Positions 39,072 through 45,556 of a stretch of DNA of 45,556 bases are shown here, piece by piece. The position numbers were made by a program, and so were the translations under genes. This DNA comes from Clostridia bacterium. GTDB lineage: Bacteria; Bacillota; Clostridia; Oscillospirales; CAG-272. The stretch's first letter is position 1. Every line of letters begins with the position of its first letter. The DNA lies in assembly GCA_017625065.1 (NCBI GenBank), contig JAGALS010000002.1, positions 1-45,556 of the forward strand, written 5' to 3'. Under the pieces are notes generated by a model. It was not told the origin of the DNA. It saw only the letters and a list, made by a program, of their open reading frames with translations, and did not search any database.

Positions 39072-40406
39072 TCACAGCTCCACTGTGACCGATGCCGTTG
39101 CGGCATCGCTTCGGTATTCCCTGCTCTTATCCACGGTCAATCTCAGCCCAAGCCCTGCATCCCATTCCACGTTCAGCACGTGCCCGTGATACGGCACGTC
39201 CGCGAGCGCAAAGCCCTGCAACGAGGTGCCGAGAGGACGTACGGTCAGGGTGTTTTCAAGCGTGGGACGAATACCACAGATGCCGGTCACCACAAGATCG
39301 ATAAAAGAGGAATGATTATAGTGCCTTCCGCGATCCGGATATTTCCTCGGGTCGTTCCACTCGCGCATGATCTCACGCGCCAGCCAAATGCCGGTGTCGG
39401 GGTCCATATTCTCGTCCAGATACGGCGTGCCGTCGGTGTCGCGGTGTGCATACGCATAGGTCAGCAGCAGCTGCGTGAAGTCCTTTGGGGTAATGGTCGG
39501 ACGCTGTGCGGTGTGCAGATATTCGATCACAGCGGTTAGCGTCTGTGCCGTCGCAAAGGGCCAGATGGGACCGTTCCACAAGCACTCGTGGTGAAACGGC
39601 TTTCTGTAATCGGGATGCGACGCATCGGCGGTGCGCAGCCCGAAGGGCGAGAGGAAGCAAGTGGAGTCCAAGAGATTGCAAAAGCAGTCGTCGCGCCCCT
39701 CATCGGCAAGCCCATAGATCCACGGGATATAGCCGATCTGCTCGCGCACGTCACGCGCCTGCCCCGCATTGGAGACCACGCCAAACATACGGGTACGCTT
39801 GTTCCACAAGGTATCGTTGATCTGTTTTTTCAAGGTGTCCGCTTCCTGCAAGAAAAGCCTTGCTCTCTCCCTATCACCTGCGCGCTCGGCAAGAAAGGCG
39901 AGCGCGTACTTGTCTGCTGCCATATAGGAGTTGATCGTCGGGCGGATGCCGTCGCCCGAGATCGAATATTCCATACCGTCATAGCCGCATTTCTGTGCAT
40001 ACATTCCATTTTCCAGCCGATGATCCTGCCACGCGTCATGGATGCGCACAAGCGCGGGGTACAGGTCGTCGGCAAGCGACAGATCCCCCGTGACCTTGGC
40101 AAGCGCCAAAACGCTGTCTGCAATGGGGAAGCTATACAGACGGGGGTTGCCCTCGGTGCACCAAAATCTTGCGTATTCGTTGAGTACCTCGGCGGAATTC
40201 AGCCACCGTCCCTCCCGAAAATGGTGCATCGCCGCGCAGTTGATGGTGTTATAGATGCCCGCCCACGGCACGTCCACCAAAAATTCGGTGATCACGCGCC
40301 CTACGGGCGTTTGCTTGATGTGACGCCCGTACAGCTCTTCTCTGTACGCAAAGGTTCTGTCAAGCTCGGCATCAGCGGAATGAAATTTCGGAAATTGAAG
40401 CTCCAT
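39072..40406 (-). CDS. (alpha/alpha)6-barrel glycosidase (MGH1/GH63/trehalase-like)
   Basis: A 444-residue protein with (alpha/alpha)6-barrel features: DVPWAGIYNTINCAAMHHFREGRW near residue 47, LYSFPIADSVLALAKVTGDLSLADD near 95, CLWNGPIWPFATAQTLTAV near 300 and GRHYNHSSFIDLVVTGICGI near 372. The NGPIWP box is common in MGH1-like and GH63 C-terminal domains. No signal peptide. First gene of the operon with the propeller gene; substrate unknown. Confidence 0.8.
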   Translation of the reverse strand: MELQFPKFHSADAELDRTFAYREELYGRHIKQTPVGRVITEFLVDVPWAGIYNTINCAAMHHFREGRWLNSAEVLNEYARFWCTEGNPRLYSFPIADSVLALAKVTGDLSLADDLYPALVRIHDAWQDHRLENGMYAQKCGYDGMEYSISGDGIRPTINSYMAADKYALAFLAERAGDRERARLFLQEADTLKKQINDTLWNKRTRMFGVVSNAGQARDVREQIGYIPWIYGLADEGRDDCFCNLLDSTCFLSPFGLRTADASHPDYRKPFHHECLWNGPIWPFATAQTLTAVIEYLHTAQRPTITPKDFTQLLLTYAYAHRDTDGTPYLDENMDPDTGIWLAREIMREWNDPRKYPDRGRHYNHSSFIDLVVTGICGIRPTLENTLTVRPLGTSLQGFALADVPYHGHVLNVEWDAGLGLRLTVDKSREYRSDAATASVTVEL

Positions 40407-40539
40407 TTTATATTTCTCCTAAACCATTTTCATTACTGTTTTTAACCGTTGGATCACATTTGCTGCACAAAAATCGTAATACGTTCACTCTTCGCGTGCC
40501 GTTTTATCGTGATGCGCCTCAAACATTTACTCTATCGCC

Positions 40540-40568
40540 ATTATAACACAAATCCTTTTGCTTTTCAA
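40540..40568 (-). promoter_or_regulatory. Promoter of the two-gene glycosidase operon
   Basis: Minus strand TTGAAA (40563-40568), 17-bp spacer, TATAAT with extended TG (40540-40545). The long 5' gap of about 130 bp to the start codon shows no gene. Confidence 0.8.
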
Positions 40569-40584
40569 CAGTGAATTGAACACC

Positions 40585-40720
40585 CTACGCCGACGCAAAG
40601 CGCTGCGTCGTATCGCGGCTCTGCCAACAGATACAGATAAGAACAGATGTGCGCGCACGTCTGTTCTTGCTATTATAGGTTTTCAACGCTATCAGCGCTT
40701 GAAATGCCGCTTTTGCGGCA
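40585..40720. repeat. Hairpin-rich intergenic repeat upstream of the permease gene
   Basis: Contains CCCTACGCCGACGCAAAGCG, a diverged copy of the repeat after the permease gene, then further inverted repeats: AAGAACAGA...TCTGTTCTT (40639-40668, nearly perfect over 30 bp), TTTCAA...TTGAAA (40681-40704) and TGCCGC-TTTT-GCGGCA (40705-40720). Confidence 0.7.
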
Positions 40721-40723
40721 CAC

Positions 40724-40752
40724 TTTACAAAAAGTAAAAATTATGATACAAT
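40724..40752 (+). promoter_or_regulatory. Promoter of the permease gene
   Basis: TTTACA (40724-40729), 17-bp spacer, TACAAT (40747-40752). Confidence 0.8.
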
Positions 40753-40783
40753 AAAGAAAAATAACCGATCGGAGGACTTTATA

Positions 40784-42205
40784 TTGGAAAATCAACAATT
40801 AAATAAGCGCTACGGTCTGTTTACCGCGATCTGTATGGTCGTGGGCATCGTGATTGGCTCCGGCGTTTTCTTTAAGGCGCAGGATATTCTGAATTACACA
40901 AGCGGCAACATCTTGCTCAGCACGCTGGCGTGGATCATCGGCGGCGCGGTCATGGTGATCTGCGCGTTCACCTTTTCCAATTTTGCGACGCAATACGCAA
41001 AGGTCAACGGCGTTGTTGACTACGCCGAGGCGATCATTGGCAAAAAATACGCCTATATGACGGGGTGGTTTCTTTCTACCATCTACTTCCCCGCCATGAC
41101 CTCGGTGCTGGCATGGGTTTCGGCAAGATATACCCTGCTACTTTTTGACGCAGAGGCGGATATCACAAGCGGGCTTTGTATGTCCCTTGGCGCATTTTAC
41201 CTTTGCCTTGCATATGCCCTGAATATTCTTTCCCCCAAGCTTGCGGGCAAATTTCAGGTCAGCGCCACCGTGATCAAGCTGATACCGCTTGCCATCATCG
41301 TGCTTGTCGGTACGATCGTCGGCTTTGCCAACGGTAATACCGTGGGGGCGTTCACCGCATCGTTGCAAAGCAGCAGCGGTGACTTTTCCAGCGTGTTTGC
41401 GGGCATCGCGGCAGCGGCGTTTGCGTACGAGGGCTGGATCATTGCGACCTCCATCAACGCGGAGCTGAAAAACCCTAAGAAAAATCTGCCTATTGCGCTG
41501 GTCGTCGGCACGCTGATCATCATTTTCGTCTACGTGATGTATTCCATCGGTCTTATGGGCGGCGCTTCCGTTGACGTCCTTCGCCGGACGGGCTCTGCCG
41601 CCGCGTTCCGTAATCTGTTCGGCGCGGTGGGCGGCACGGTCCTGAACGCCTTTGTCGTGATCTCCTGTCTTGGCACGTTGAACGGCTTGATGCTTGCCTG
41701 CACAAGATCTATGTATTCCGTCGCGGTCAGAGATTGCGGCCCAAGTCCCGCGACCTTTTCGGTGGTGGATCCCTACACCAATATGCCCACGAACTCCGGT
41801 GTTCTGGCACTGCTGTTCTGCGGCACGTGGTACTTCTATTTCTATGCGTCCAATCTGACGGCACCCCTGTTTGGTCTGTTCAGCTTCGATTCCTCGGAGC
41901 TGCCCATCATCACCATCTACGGTATCTATATCCCGATCTTCATCACGTACGTCATAAAAAAGCTAAAAGCCAAGGGCGAAAAAAGCATCTTTAAGGATAT
42001 CGTAATGCCTGTTCTCGCAACCGTTGCCTCCGCCTTTATGGTGTTCGTGGCGATCTTTGCCCACGGCATCAAGCCGTACCGCGCGGCGGCTGAAAACGGT
42101 GAGTTTGCCTTCCCCGTGCTCTTTTACCTGATCGTGTTTATCGTGATCATGGTGATCGGCGCACTGCTGTATCGAAAAAAGGAACAACTCAACAGCGAAA
42201 AGTGA
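40784..42205 (+). CDS. APC-family amino acid permease
   Basis: A 473-residue membrane transporter with about 12 helices. TM1 has the APC signature VGIVIGSGVFFK near residue 22; the cytoplasmic loop after TM6 carries AFAYEGWIIATSINAELKNPKKNLP near 210. The family exchanges or imports amino acids with protons. The start is TTG at 40784, eight bases after CGGAGGAC; no ATG lies near. Monocistronic with its own promoter. Substrate not predictable. Confidence 0.92.
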   Translation: MENQQLNKRYGLFTAICMVVGIVIGSGVFFKAQDILNYTSGNILLSTLAWIIGGAVMVICAFTFSNFATQYAKVNGVVDYAEAIIGKKYAYMTGWFLSTIYFPAMTSVLAWVSARYTLLLFDAEADITSGLCMSLGAFYLCLAYALNILSPKLAGKFQVSATVIKLIPLAIIVLVGTIVGFANGNTVGAFTASLQSSSGDFSSVFAGIAAAAFAYEGWIIATSINAELKNPKKNLPIALVVGTLIIIFVYVMYSIGLMGGASVDVLRRTGSAAAFRNLFGAVGGTVLNAFVVISCLGTLNGLMLACTRSMYSVAVRDCGPSPATFSVVDPYTNMPTNSGVLALLFCGTWYFYFYASNLTAPLFGLFSFDSSELPIITIYGIYIPIFITYVIKKLKAKGEKSIFKDIVMPVLATVASAFMVFVAIFAHGIKPYRAAAENGEFAFPVLFYLIVFIVIMVIGALLYRKKEQLNSEK

Positions 42206-42217
42206 GCTTTACCTGCG

Positions 42218-42430
42218 CGCCGCGCAAAGCGCTGCGTAATTTCGCGGCTCTGCCATCCCTGCAAAGCAAAAAAGCCACCCGTCGGGGATGGCAGGACGGC
42301 GGCAAGCCGCCTATTTGTCTGCCAAACGCAACGCGTTTGGCGCTAAGTTGCCGCCTTGCGGCAACTTGCCCTACGCCGCGCAAAGCGCTGCGTAATTTCG
42401 CGGCTCTGCCATCCCTGCAAAGCAAAAAAG
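42218..42430. repeat. 57-bp direct repeat pair enclosing three perfect hairpins
   Basis: 42218-42274 and 42374-42430 are identical (CGCCGCGCAAAGCGCTGCGT...CAAAGCAAAAAAG). Between them: GGCGGC-AA-GCCGCC (42298-42311), GCCAAACGC and GCGTTTGGC around AAC (42321-42341), AAGTTGCCGC and GCGGCAACTT around CTT (42345-42367). The frame in this stretch is open but has no ribosome site, so I call no gene in 42206-42510. Confidence 0.85.
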
Positions 42431-42452
42431 GAGTGCATCAGCACTCCTTTTT
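42424..42452 (+). terminator. Terminator downstream of the permease gene
   Basis: AAAAAAGGAGTGC, loop ATCA, GCACTCCTTTTTTG. Confidence 0.9.
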
Positions 42453-42510
42453 TGTTGGCCCATAACTACGATCTAGATGACGGCGTTGTCCGTTCATTTG
42501 ATAATATGAT

Positions 42511-42729
42511 CTAGATGCCACTACGTTTTTCACACGATATAGGTATCCCTTGGCGATGATGAGGGGTGTAATTACCGCTATCTACCGGTCTTTCACCTCT
42601 ATGCTTGCAACGAAACCTATGTAAGAGGCAGTTTTCGACTCTTTTTTGAAGTGGTTCAAAAGTGGTTACTCCATCCTTCCCACCTTCCTGAACAAGCTCC
42701 TCAGCATTTACTCCGAGAACTAATATCAC
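42511..42729 (-). CDS. Small hypothetical protein B
   Basis: A 72-residue basic protein ([25 protein letters not shown]...[22 protein letters not shown]) starting at GTG with GGAGG five bases upstream, inside the end of gene A. No family recognised. Weak coding signal; may be a remnant. Confidence 0.4.
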   Translation of the reverse strand: MILVLGVNAEELVQEGGKDGVTTFEPLQKRVENCLLHRFRCKHRGERPVDSGNYTPHHRQGIPISCEKRSGI

Positions 42730-42961
42730 TGCGACCTCCTTGATTCAAGTGTTCTTTCAACCGGTCGGGCATGCTGGGATCATCGATAGCCCAAGATCCA
42801 ACGACTGTTTCGTCTTCGTTCCACTCGCTTTCGCGGCCGTCGAATATCTTCTGACGGTGGCACTTGTATTTTACTACCGTTCCACCTTCAAGGCGATATT
42901 CATTCCAATAATAGTTCTGCTTGCCATAGCCGGACCATTCGTTTGTTTTGTAGATCACCAT
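42701..42961 (-). CDS. Small hypothetical protein A
   Basis: An 86-residue protein rich in Tyr, Trp and charged residues ([24 protein letters not shown]...[35 protein letters not shown]). ATG 42961 after GCGGAGG. It overlaps gene B by 29 bp. The pair could be a toxin-antitoxin or immunity-type unit, but nothing in the sequence proves it. Confidence 0.5.
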   Translation of the reverse strand: MVIYKTNEWSGYGKQNYYWNEYRLEGGTVVKYKCHRQKIFDGRESEWNEDETVVGSWAIDDPSMPDRLKEHLNQGGRSDISSRSKC

Positions 42962-43026
42962 TTGCAATACCTCCGCAATCGTGATCGTTTATTGTCAATC
43001 ATAGTATAGAGATTTTGCTTTCTATC

Positions 43027-43050
43027 GTCCACGCTGTGTGGACTTTTTTT
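43027..43050 (+). terminator. Terminator without a visible upstream gene
   Basis: GTCCAC-GCTGT-GTGGAC followed by seven Ts. No rightward gene ends here, which suggests a rearranged junction. Confidence 0.8.
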
Positions 43051-43051
43051 G

Positions 43052-43108
43052 TTGCTGTTTTGTGAAGGATGTGGTATAATGTATCTGCAATATTTACCTG
43101 CATGCAGG
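43052..43108 (+). promoter_or_regulatory. Promoter and operator of the large glycosidase-like gene
   Basis: TTGCTG (43052-43057), 17-bp spacer, TATAAT (43075-43080). The perfect palindrome CCTGCATGCAGG (43097-43108) lies about 10 bases after the expected start point, with a similar CCTTGCATGCG just downstream. Confidence 0.7.
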
Positions 43109-43139
43109 ATATAGACCTTGCATGCGAAAGGAGAACATG

Positions 43140-45197
43140 ATGAATATTTCGGTTTTAACCAAGAGTCCGGATCTGGCCTATGCGGCCGCTGAGCTGACTC
43201 GCTTTTTGAAAGAATTTACCAACGCGGCCGTCCTCCGTACCGAGGGAGGGGAGAAGACCGTCATCCTGGCGGTGGACGGGGACATGGAGGTCCATCATTA
43301 TACCCTGTGCTGTGACGGGAACTGCCTGCAGATCTTCGGTGGGAATGCCTCCTCGGTGCTGTGCGGCGTTTATGACGCTCTGACGGACGCGGGGATGCTG
43401 TTCCAGGCCACCGGCTATGCGGCCCCCCGCGGGTTTGATCTCGGCGGGCTTTTCGCCGCCCGCGAAAAAAAGATCACCCCCAGGTTCCGTCTGCGCGGTA
43501 TCCGCCAACATATCAACTTTCCCATGGACATCTCATCCTATCCGCTGAAGGATGCGCAGGAGTACATCCGCTCCATCGCACGGATGCAATACAATGCCAT
43601 TACCTTTCACACGTACCCCGGCCAGTGGCATGAGACCCGCCCGGATGATCCCACCGACCGCGCAGGCCACTTCTTCTACGGCCAGGTCCACCCCCTGCCG
43701 GAGGATAACCCTCTGCTGGCCAGCCGCATCCACAACCGCAAATACTACTGCATCCCCGAGGCGGAGGCCGTCTTTGAGGACGAGGCCGCTCGTGCCGAGT
43801 ACGCCAAATACTGGCTCCGCGAGGTTATGTCCACGGCCAAGGAGGCAGGTTTGACCGTTACTCTGTCGGTGGAGATCCTCGATGATGATGAGGCGGCCGC
43901 TTCCCGCATGCTACGCGTGATCTGCGAGACCTATCCCCTCATCGACACCCTGGAGCTGATCACCGAGGAGTGCGGCGGTTTTCGCGCACAACCCGGCATC
44001 ACCCGCGAGAACGTGCAGGACTTCCTGGTGGGCCTCTTTGGCGAGGATATCCTGGACGCGGAAGGGAACTTACCCGGCCTGCCCGCGCGCCTGCCCTCCC
44101 AGTTGGGAAGCTCGGCCGTCAGCTTGAAGCGGTTGCTCCGCGTGCTGGAGCTCCGCGATCAATGGACAGCGGGACTTCCCCACGTACCGGCTTTCCGCGC
44201 AGGACTGTATCTGACCTGCATAAATACCTTGCGGGTCCTCCGTCCCATCCTTCGCTTGAAGCGGCCCGCCGACACCACCATGAGCCTGCTCTCGGCCCAC
44301 GGATCGCTGGCCGTAGCTCGGAATATCGAGATCACAGGCAACACCGACGAGGATTGGCAGAACACCATGTACTATTCCTGGGTCGAGTTTGACGGCAATA
44401 TGTTCATCCAGCAGATGTCCACCGACGGCATCGAGGCACTGGTCAACATGCCCACGGCCGAGTCGGCCTACGGTTTTTGCATCAATCACTGGCGGACCGC
44501 CGAGAACAACGCCGCCATTACGTATGCGGCACGAGCCGGCATCGACGGCACGACGGCGGATGTGTTTTACCGTCAGTACGCGGAGAAACTGGGTATTGGC
44601 AATACGGTCGGTTTCGCTGAGGCATGCGCGCGCTTGGCTCGGCTGGACACCTTTAACCGAGACAACCTGTTCAATATCGGTTTCTGCGCCGTGAGCTGTT
44701 GGTTCAACTGGCACCGGCGGGGTGACGGTATGGCCCCCCGCGGATTCAGCGTGGAGCATCAGACCCATTCGATTGCCGAGTATGATGGCTTGATCTCGGA
44801 TTTCGAGGGCCTGCTCCCCTCCGCCGATACCCCCGAGGGCATCGCCTACCTGCGTTTGATGGCCAACCGCTGCTACACCAGCATCCTGCATATCCGCGCC
44901 ATGATGGTGTTGGAGGAGCTGAATCAGCTCTACGATTTCAACGACCCCAAGCCGCTGTCCGAAGCGCAGATGGCCCGTGTGGATCAGATCCTCCGGGCAT
45001 CCATGGATGACGCCCGAGAGTACCTGGATGTTTACGGCGAGCTGTTGCCCGACCGCGGTGGCGAAGGACAGCTCATCAGTTACCACGAGACTGCCATCGC
45101 CTATATCCGCGCCGTAGCCGCGACCTTCACCAAGGCCAAGGTCGAGCTGGAGGACGCTTACGACGCGCCCCCTATGCCCGATGCGAATGCCAAGTGA
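43140..45197 (+). CDS. Large glycoside-hydrolase-like protein (GH20/GH67-type N-terminal domain)
   Basis: A 685-residue protein. The N-terminal 105 residues (VLTKSPDLAYAAAELTRFLKEF...CLQIFGGNASSVLCGVYDALTDAG) match the alpha/beta accessory domain of GH20/GH67 enzymes; a likely TIM barrel follows (RFRLRGIRQHINFPMDISSYP, NAITFHTYPGQWHET, GLTVTLSVEILDD, LELITEECGGF) and a long helical end. The Glu pair in ITEEC may be catalytic. No signal peptide. Tandem ATGs at 43137/43140 after AAAGGAG; 43140 has better spacing. Codon use resembles the GH95 gene and differs from neighbours. The gene ends at a truncated YodL-type gene. Confidence 0.75.
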   Translation: MNISVLTKSPDLAYAAAELTRFLKEFTNAAVLRTEGGEKTVILAVDGDMEVHHYTLCCDGNCLQIFGGNASSVLCGVYDALTDAGMLFQATGYAAPRGFDLGGLFAAREKKITPRFRLRGIRQHINFPMDISSYPLKDAQEYIRSIARMQYNAITFHTYPGQWHETRPDDPTDRAGHFFYGQVHPLPEDNPLLASRIHNRKYYCIPEAEAVFEDEAARAEYAKYWLREVMSTAKEAGLTVTLSVEILDDDEAAASRMLRVICETYPLIDTLELITEECGGFRAQPGITRENVQDFLVGLFGEDILDAEGNLPGLPARLPSQLGSSAVSLKRLLRVLELRDQWTAGLPHVPAFRAGLYLTCINTLRVLRPILRLKRPADTTMSLLSAHGSLAVARNIEITGNTDEDWQNTMYYSWVEFDGNMFIQQMSTDGIEALVNMPTAESAYGFCINHWRTAENNAAITYAARAGIDGTTADVFYRQYAEKLGIGNTVGFAEACARLARLDTFNRDNLFNIGFCAVSCWFNWHRRGDGMAPRGFSVEHQTHSIAEYDGLISDFEGLLPSADTPEGIAYLRLMANRCYTSILHIRAMMVLEELNQLYDFNDPKPLSEAQMARVDQILRASMDDAREYLDVYGELLPDRGGEGQLISYHETAIAYIRAVAATFTKAKVELEDAYDAPPMPDANAK

Positions 45198-45224
45198 GGC
45201 TACCTGTGCCTGTTCCGGCGCGTG

Positions 45225-45404
45225 GTTATCGGGGAGATCGAAGAGCATGTAAACGTCTTCGAGGTCACCGTCCACATCACCATGAAATACGCACTTGTAG
45301 ACGGAAGGATCGATACCACCGTTTTCAAGGGTACGGTGATAGCTGTCGAACTTGACTCTATTGGTGTCCTTGTCACCATCGATCTGATAGATATTGATTC
45401 TCAT
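45225..45404 (-). pseudogene. Truncated YodL-domain gene
   Basis: On the minus strand from ATG 45404: MRINIYQIDGDKDTNRVKFD, then SYHRTLENGGIDPSVYKCVFHGDVDGDLEDVYMLFDLPDNH split here, a YodL-like domain typical of proteins on conjugative and plasmid-like elements. After PDNH the match stops and the frame runs into the antisense of the glycosidase gene, so the gene seems to be cut near 45225. No good ribosome site is seen before the ATG. It suggests that mobile-element DNA lies beyond the window edge. Confidence 0.65.
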
Positions 45405-45556
45405 TCGAGCTTCATATCCAAAAAGCCGTTGCATCTATGGCTTTGTAAATAAATTTTGAATGGGAAGGATCTTTGAAAGTCTTGGGAAGGTGTGTGGCGG
45501 TTCGAATCTGTCTACAGACCCGAAATGCCCGAAATGCATCTACAAAATTTCGAAAA
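45405..45556. other. Window end without a recognisable gene
   Basis: AT-rich, with GGCGGTTCGAATCTGTC near 45497 that looks like a tRNA T-arm but has no matching acceptor strand upstream. Possibly part of a mobile-element end. Confidence 0.4.

Noticed and set aside
45480-45530. Possible tRNA gene (GGTTCGAATC T-arm)
   Set aside because: T-stem can pair with wobble pairs, but no complementary acceptor strand, D-arm or anticodon arm is found upstream.

Overview
The window looks like chromosome from an uncultured, GC-rich gut-type member of the Clostridia (Oscillospirales-like). This rests on a T-box leader, strong sigma-A type promoters with AGGAGG ribosome sites, FeoA/FeoB with the small Cys-rich Feo protein, an aspS-gatCAB operon, a GH95-type fucosidase, and intergenic repeats of a type I associate with Firmicutes. 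I ran no database search; the taxonomy is inference from gene content and style.

Layout. 1-3615: minus-strand housekeeping genes (NIF3-like protein, odd metallophosphoesterase and an RlmD-type rRNA methyltransferase in one operon; a DUF1858 protein; thioredoxin). The rRNA methyltransferase gene ends inside an array of tiny hairpins. 3700-6203: a short ferredoxin:thioredoxin-reductase-like protein divergent from trxA, a DUF2156 protein, plsY and a LOG-family protein. 6283-10335: a lipoprotein alkaline phosphatase, a Gfo/Idh/MocA oxidoreductase and a divergent AraC regulator. 10368-11050: a small XRE repressor facing a strong operator-bearing promoter that makes only a roughly 75-nt transcript, then a palindromic MITE-like repeat. 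11126-22499: a compact phage-derived block: glpK, ImmA-like protein and XRE repressor in one leftward operon, and a rightward late-type operon of small proteins, TerS, TerL, portal, Prp-like protease, scaffold, N4-gp56-type capsid, small connector-like proteins and a holin-like protein, closed by a strong terminator. No integrase, replication, tail or endolysin gene is present. 22535-22964: a MITE-like element with 22-bp perfect terminal inverted repeats. 23040-26167: feoA-feoB-Cys-rich operon with DtxR-like operator boxes. 26241-29441: an XRE-membrane regulator plus lipoprotein operon and a ribbon-helix-helix protein. 29481-32703: a second MITE-like repeat, a helical protein and a GH95 enzyme. 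33102-38160: T-box leader plus aspS-gatC-gatA-gatB. 38159-40406: two glycosidase-like genes. 40590-42452: an amino-acid permease flanked by hairpin repeats. 42511-45556: two tiny overlapping genes, a large glycosidase-like gene with foreign-looking codon use, and a broken YodL-type gene.

How parts work together. The aspS-gatCAB operon would make Asn-tRNA(Asn) by transamidation, and the T-box specifier appears to be AAC (Asn), but the encoded GatA has lost every catalytic residue of the amidase, which is the most surprising biochemical observation. The phage block resembles a head-only, capsid-forming satellite or domesticated capsid operon: a Prp-like protease sits just upstream of scaffold and capsid proteins that both carry a Leu-Phe-Gly motif at residues 12-14, matching the N-terminal site that Prp cuts in ribosomal protein L27 and in some staphylococcal phage heads. 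Its repressor operon runs straight into glpK, so a metabolic gene appears to be under phage-repressor control.
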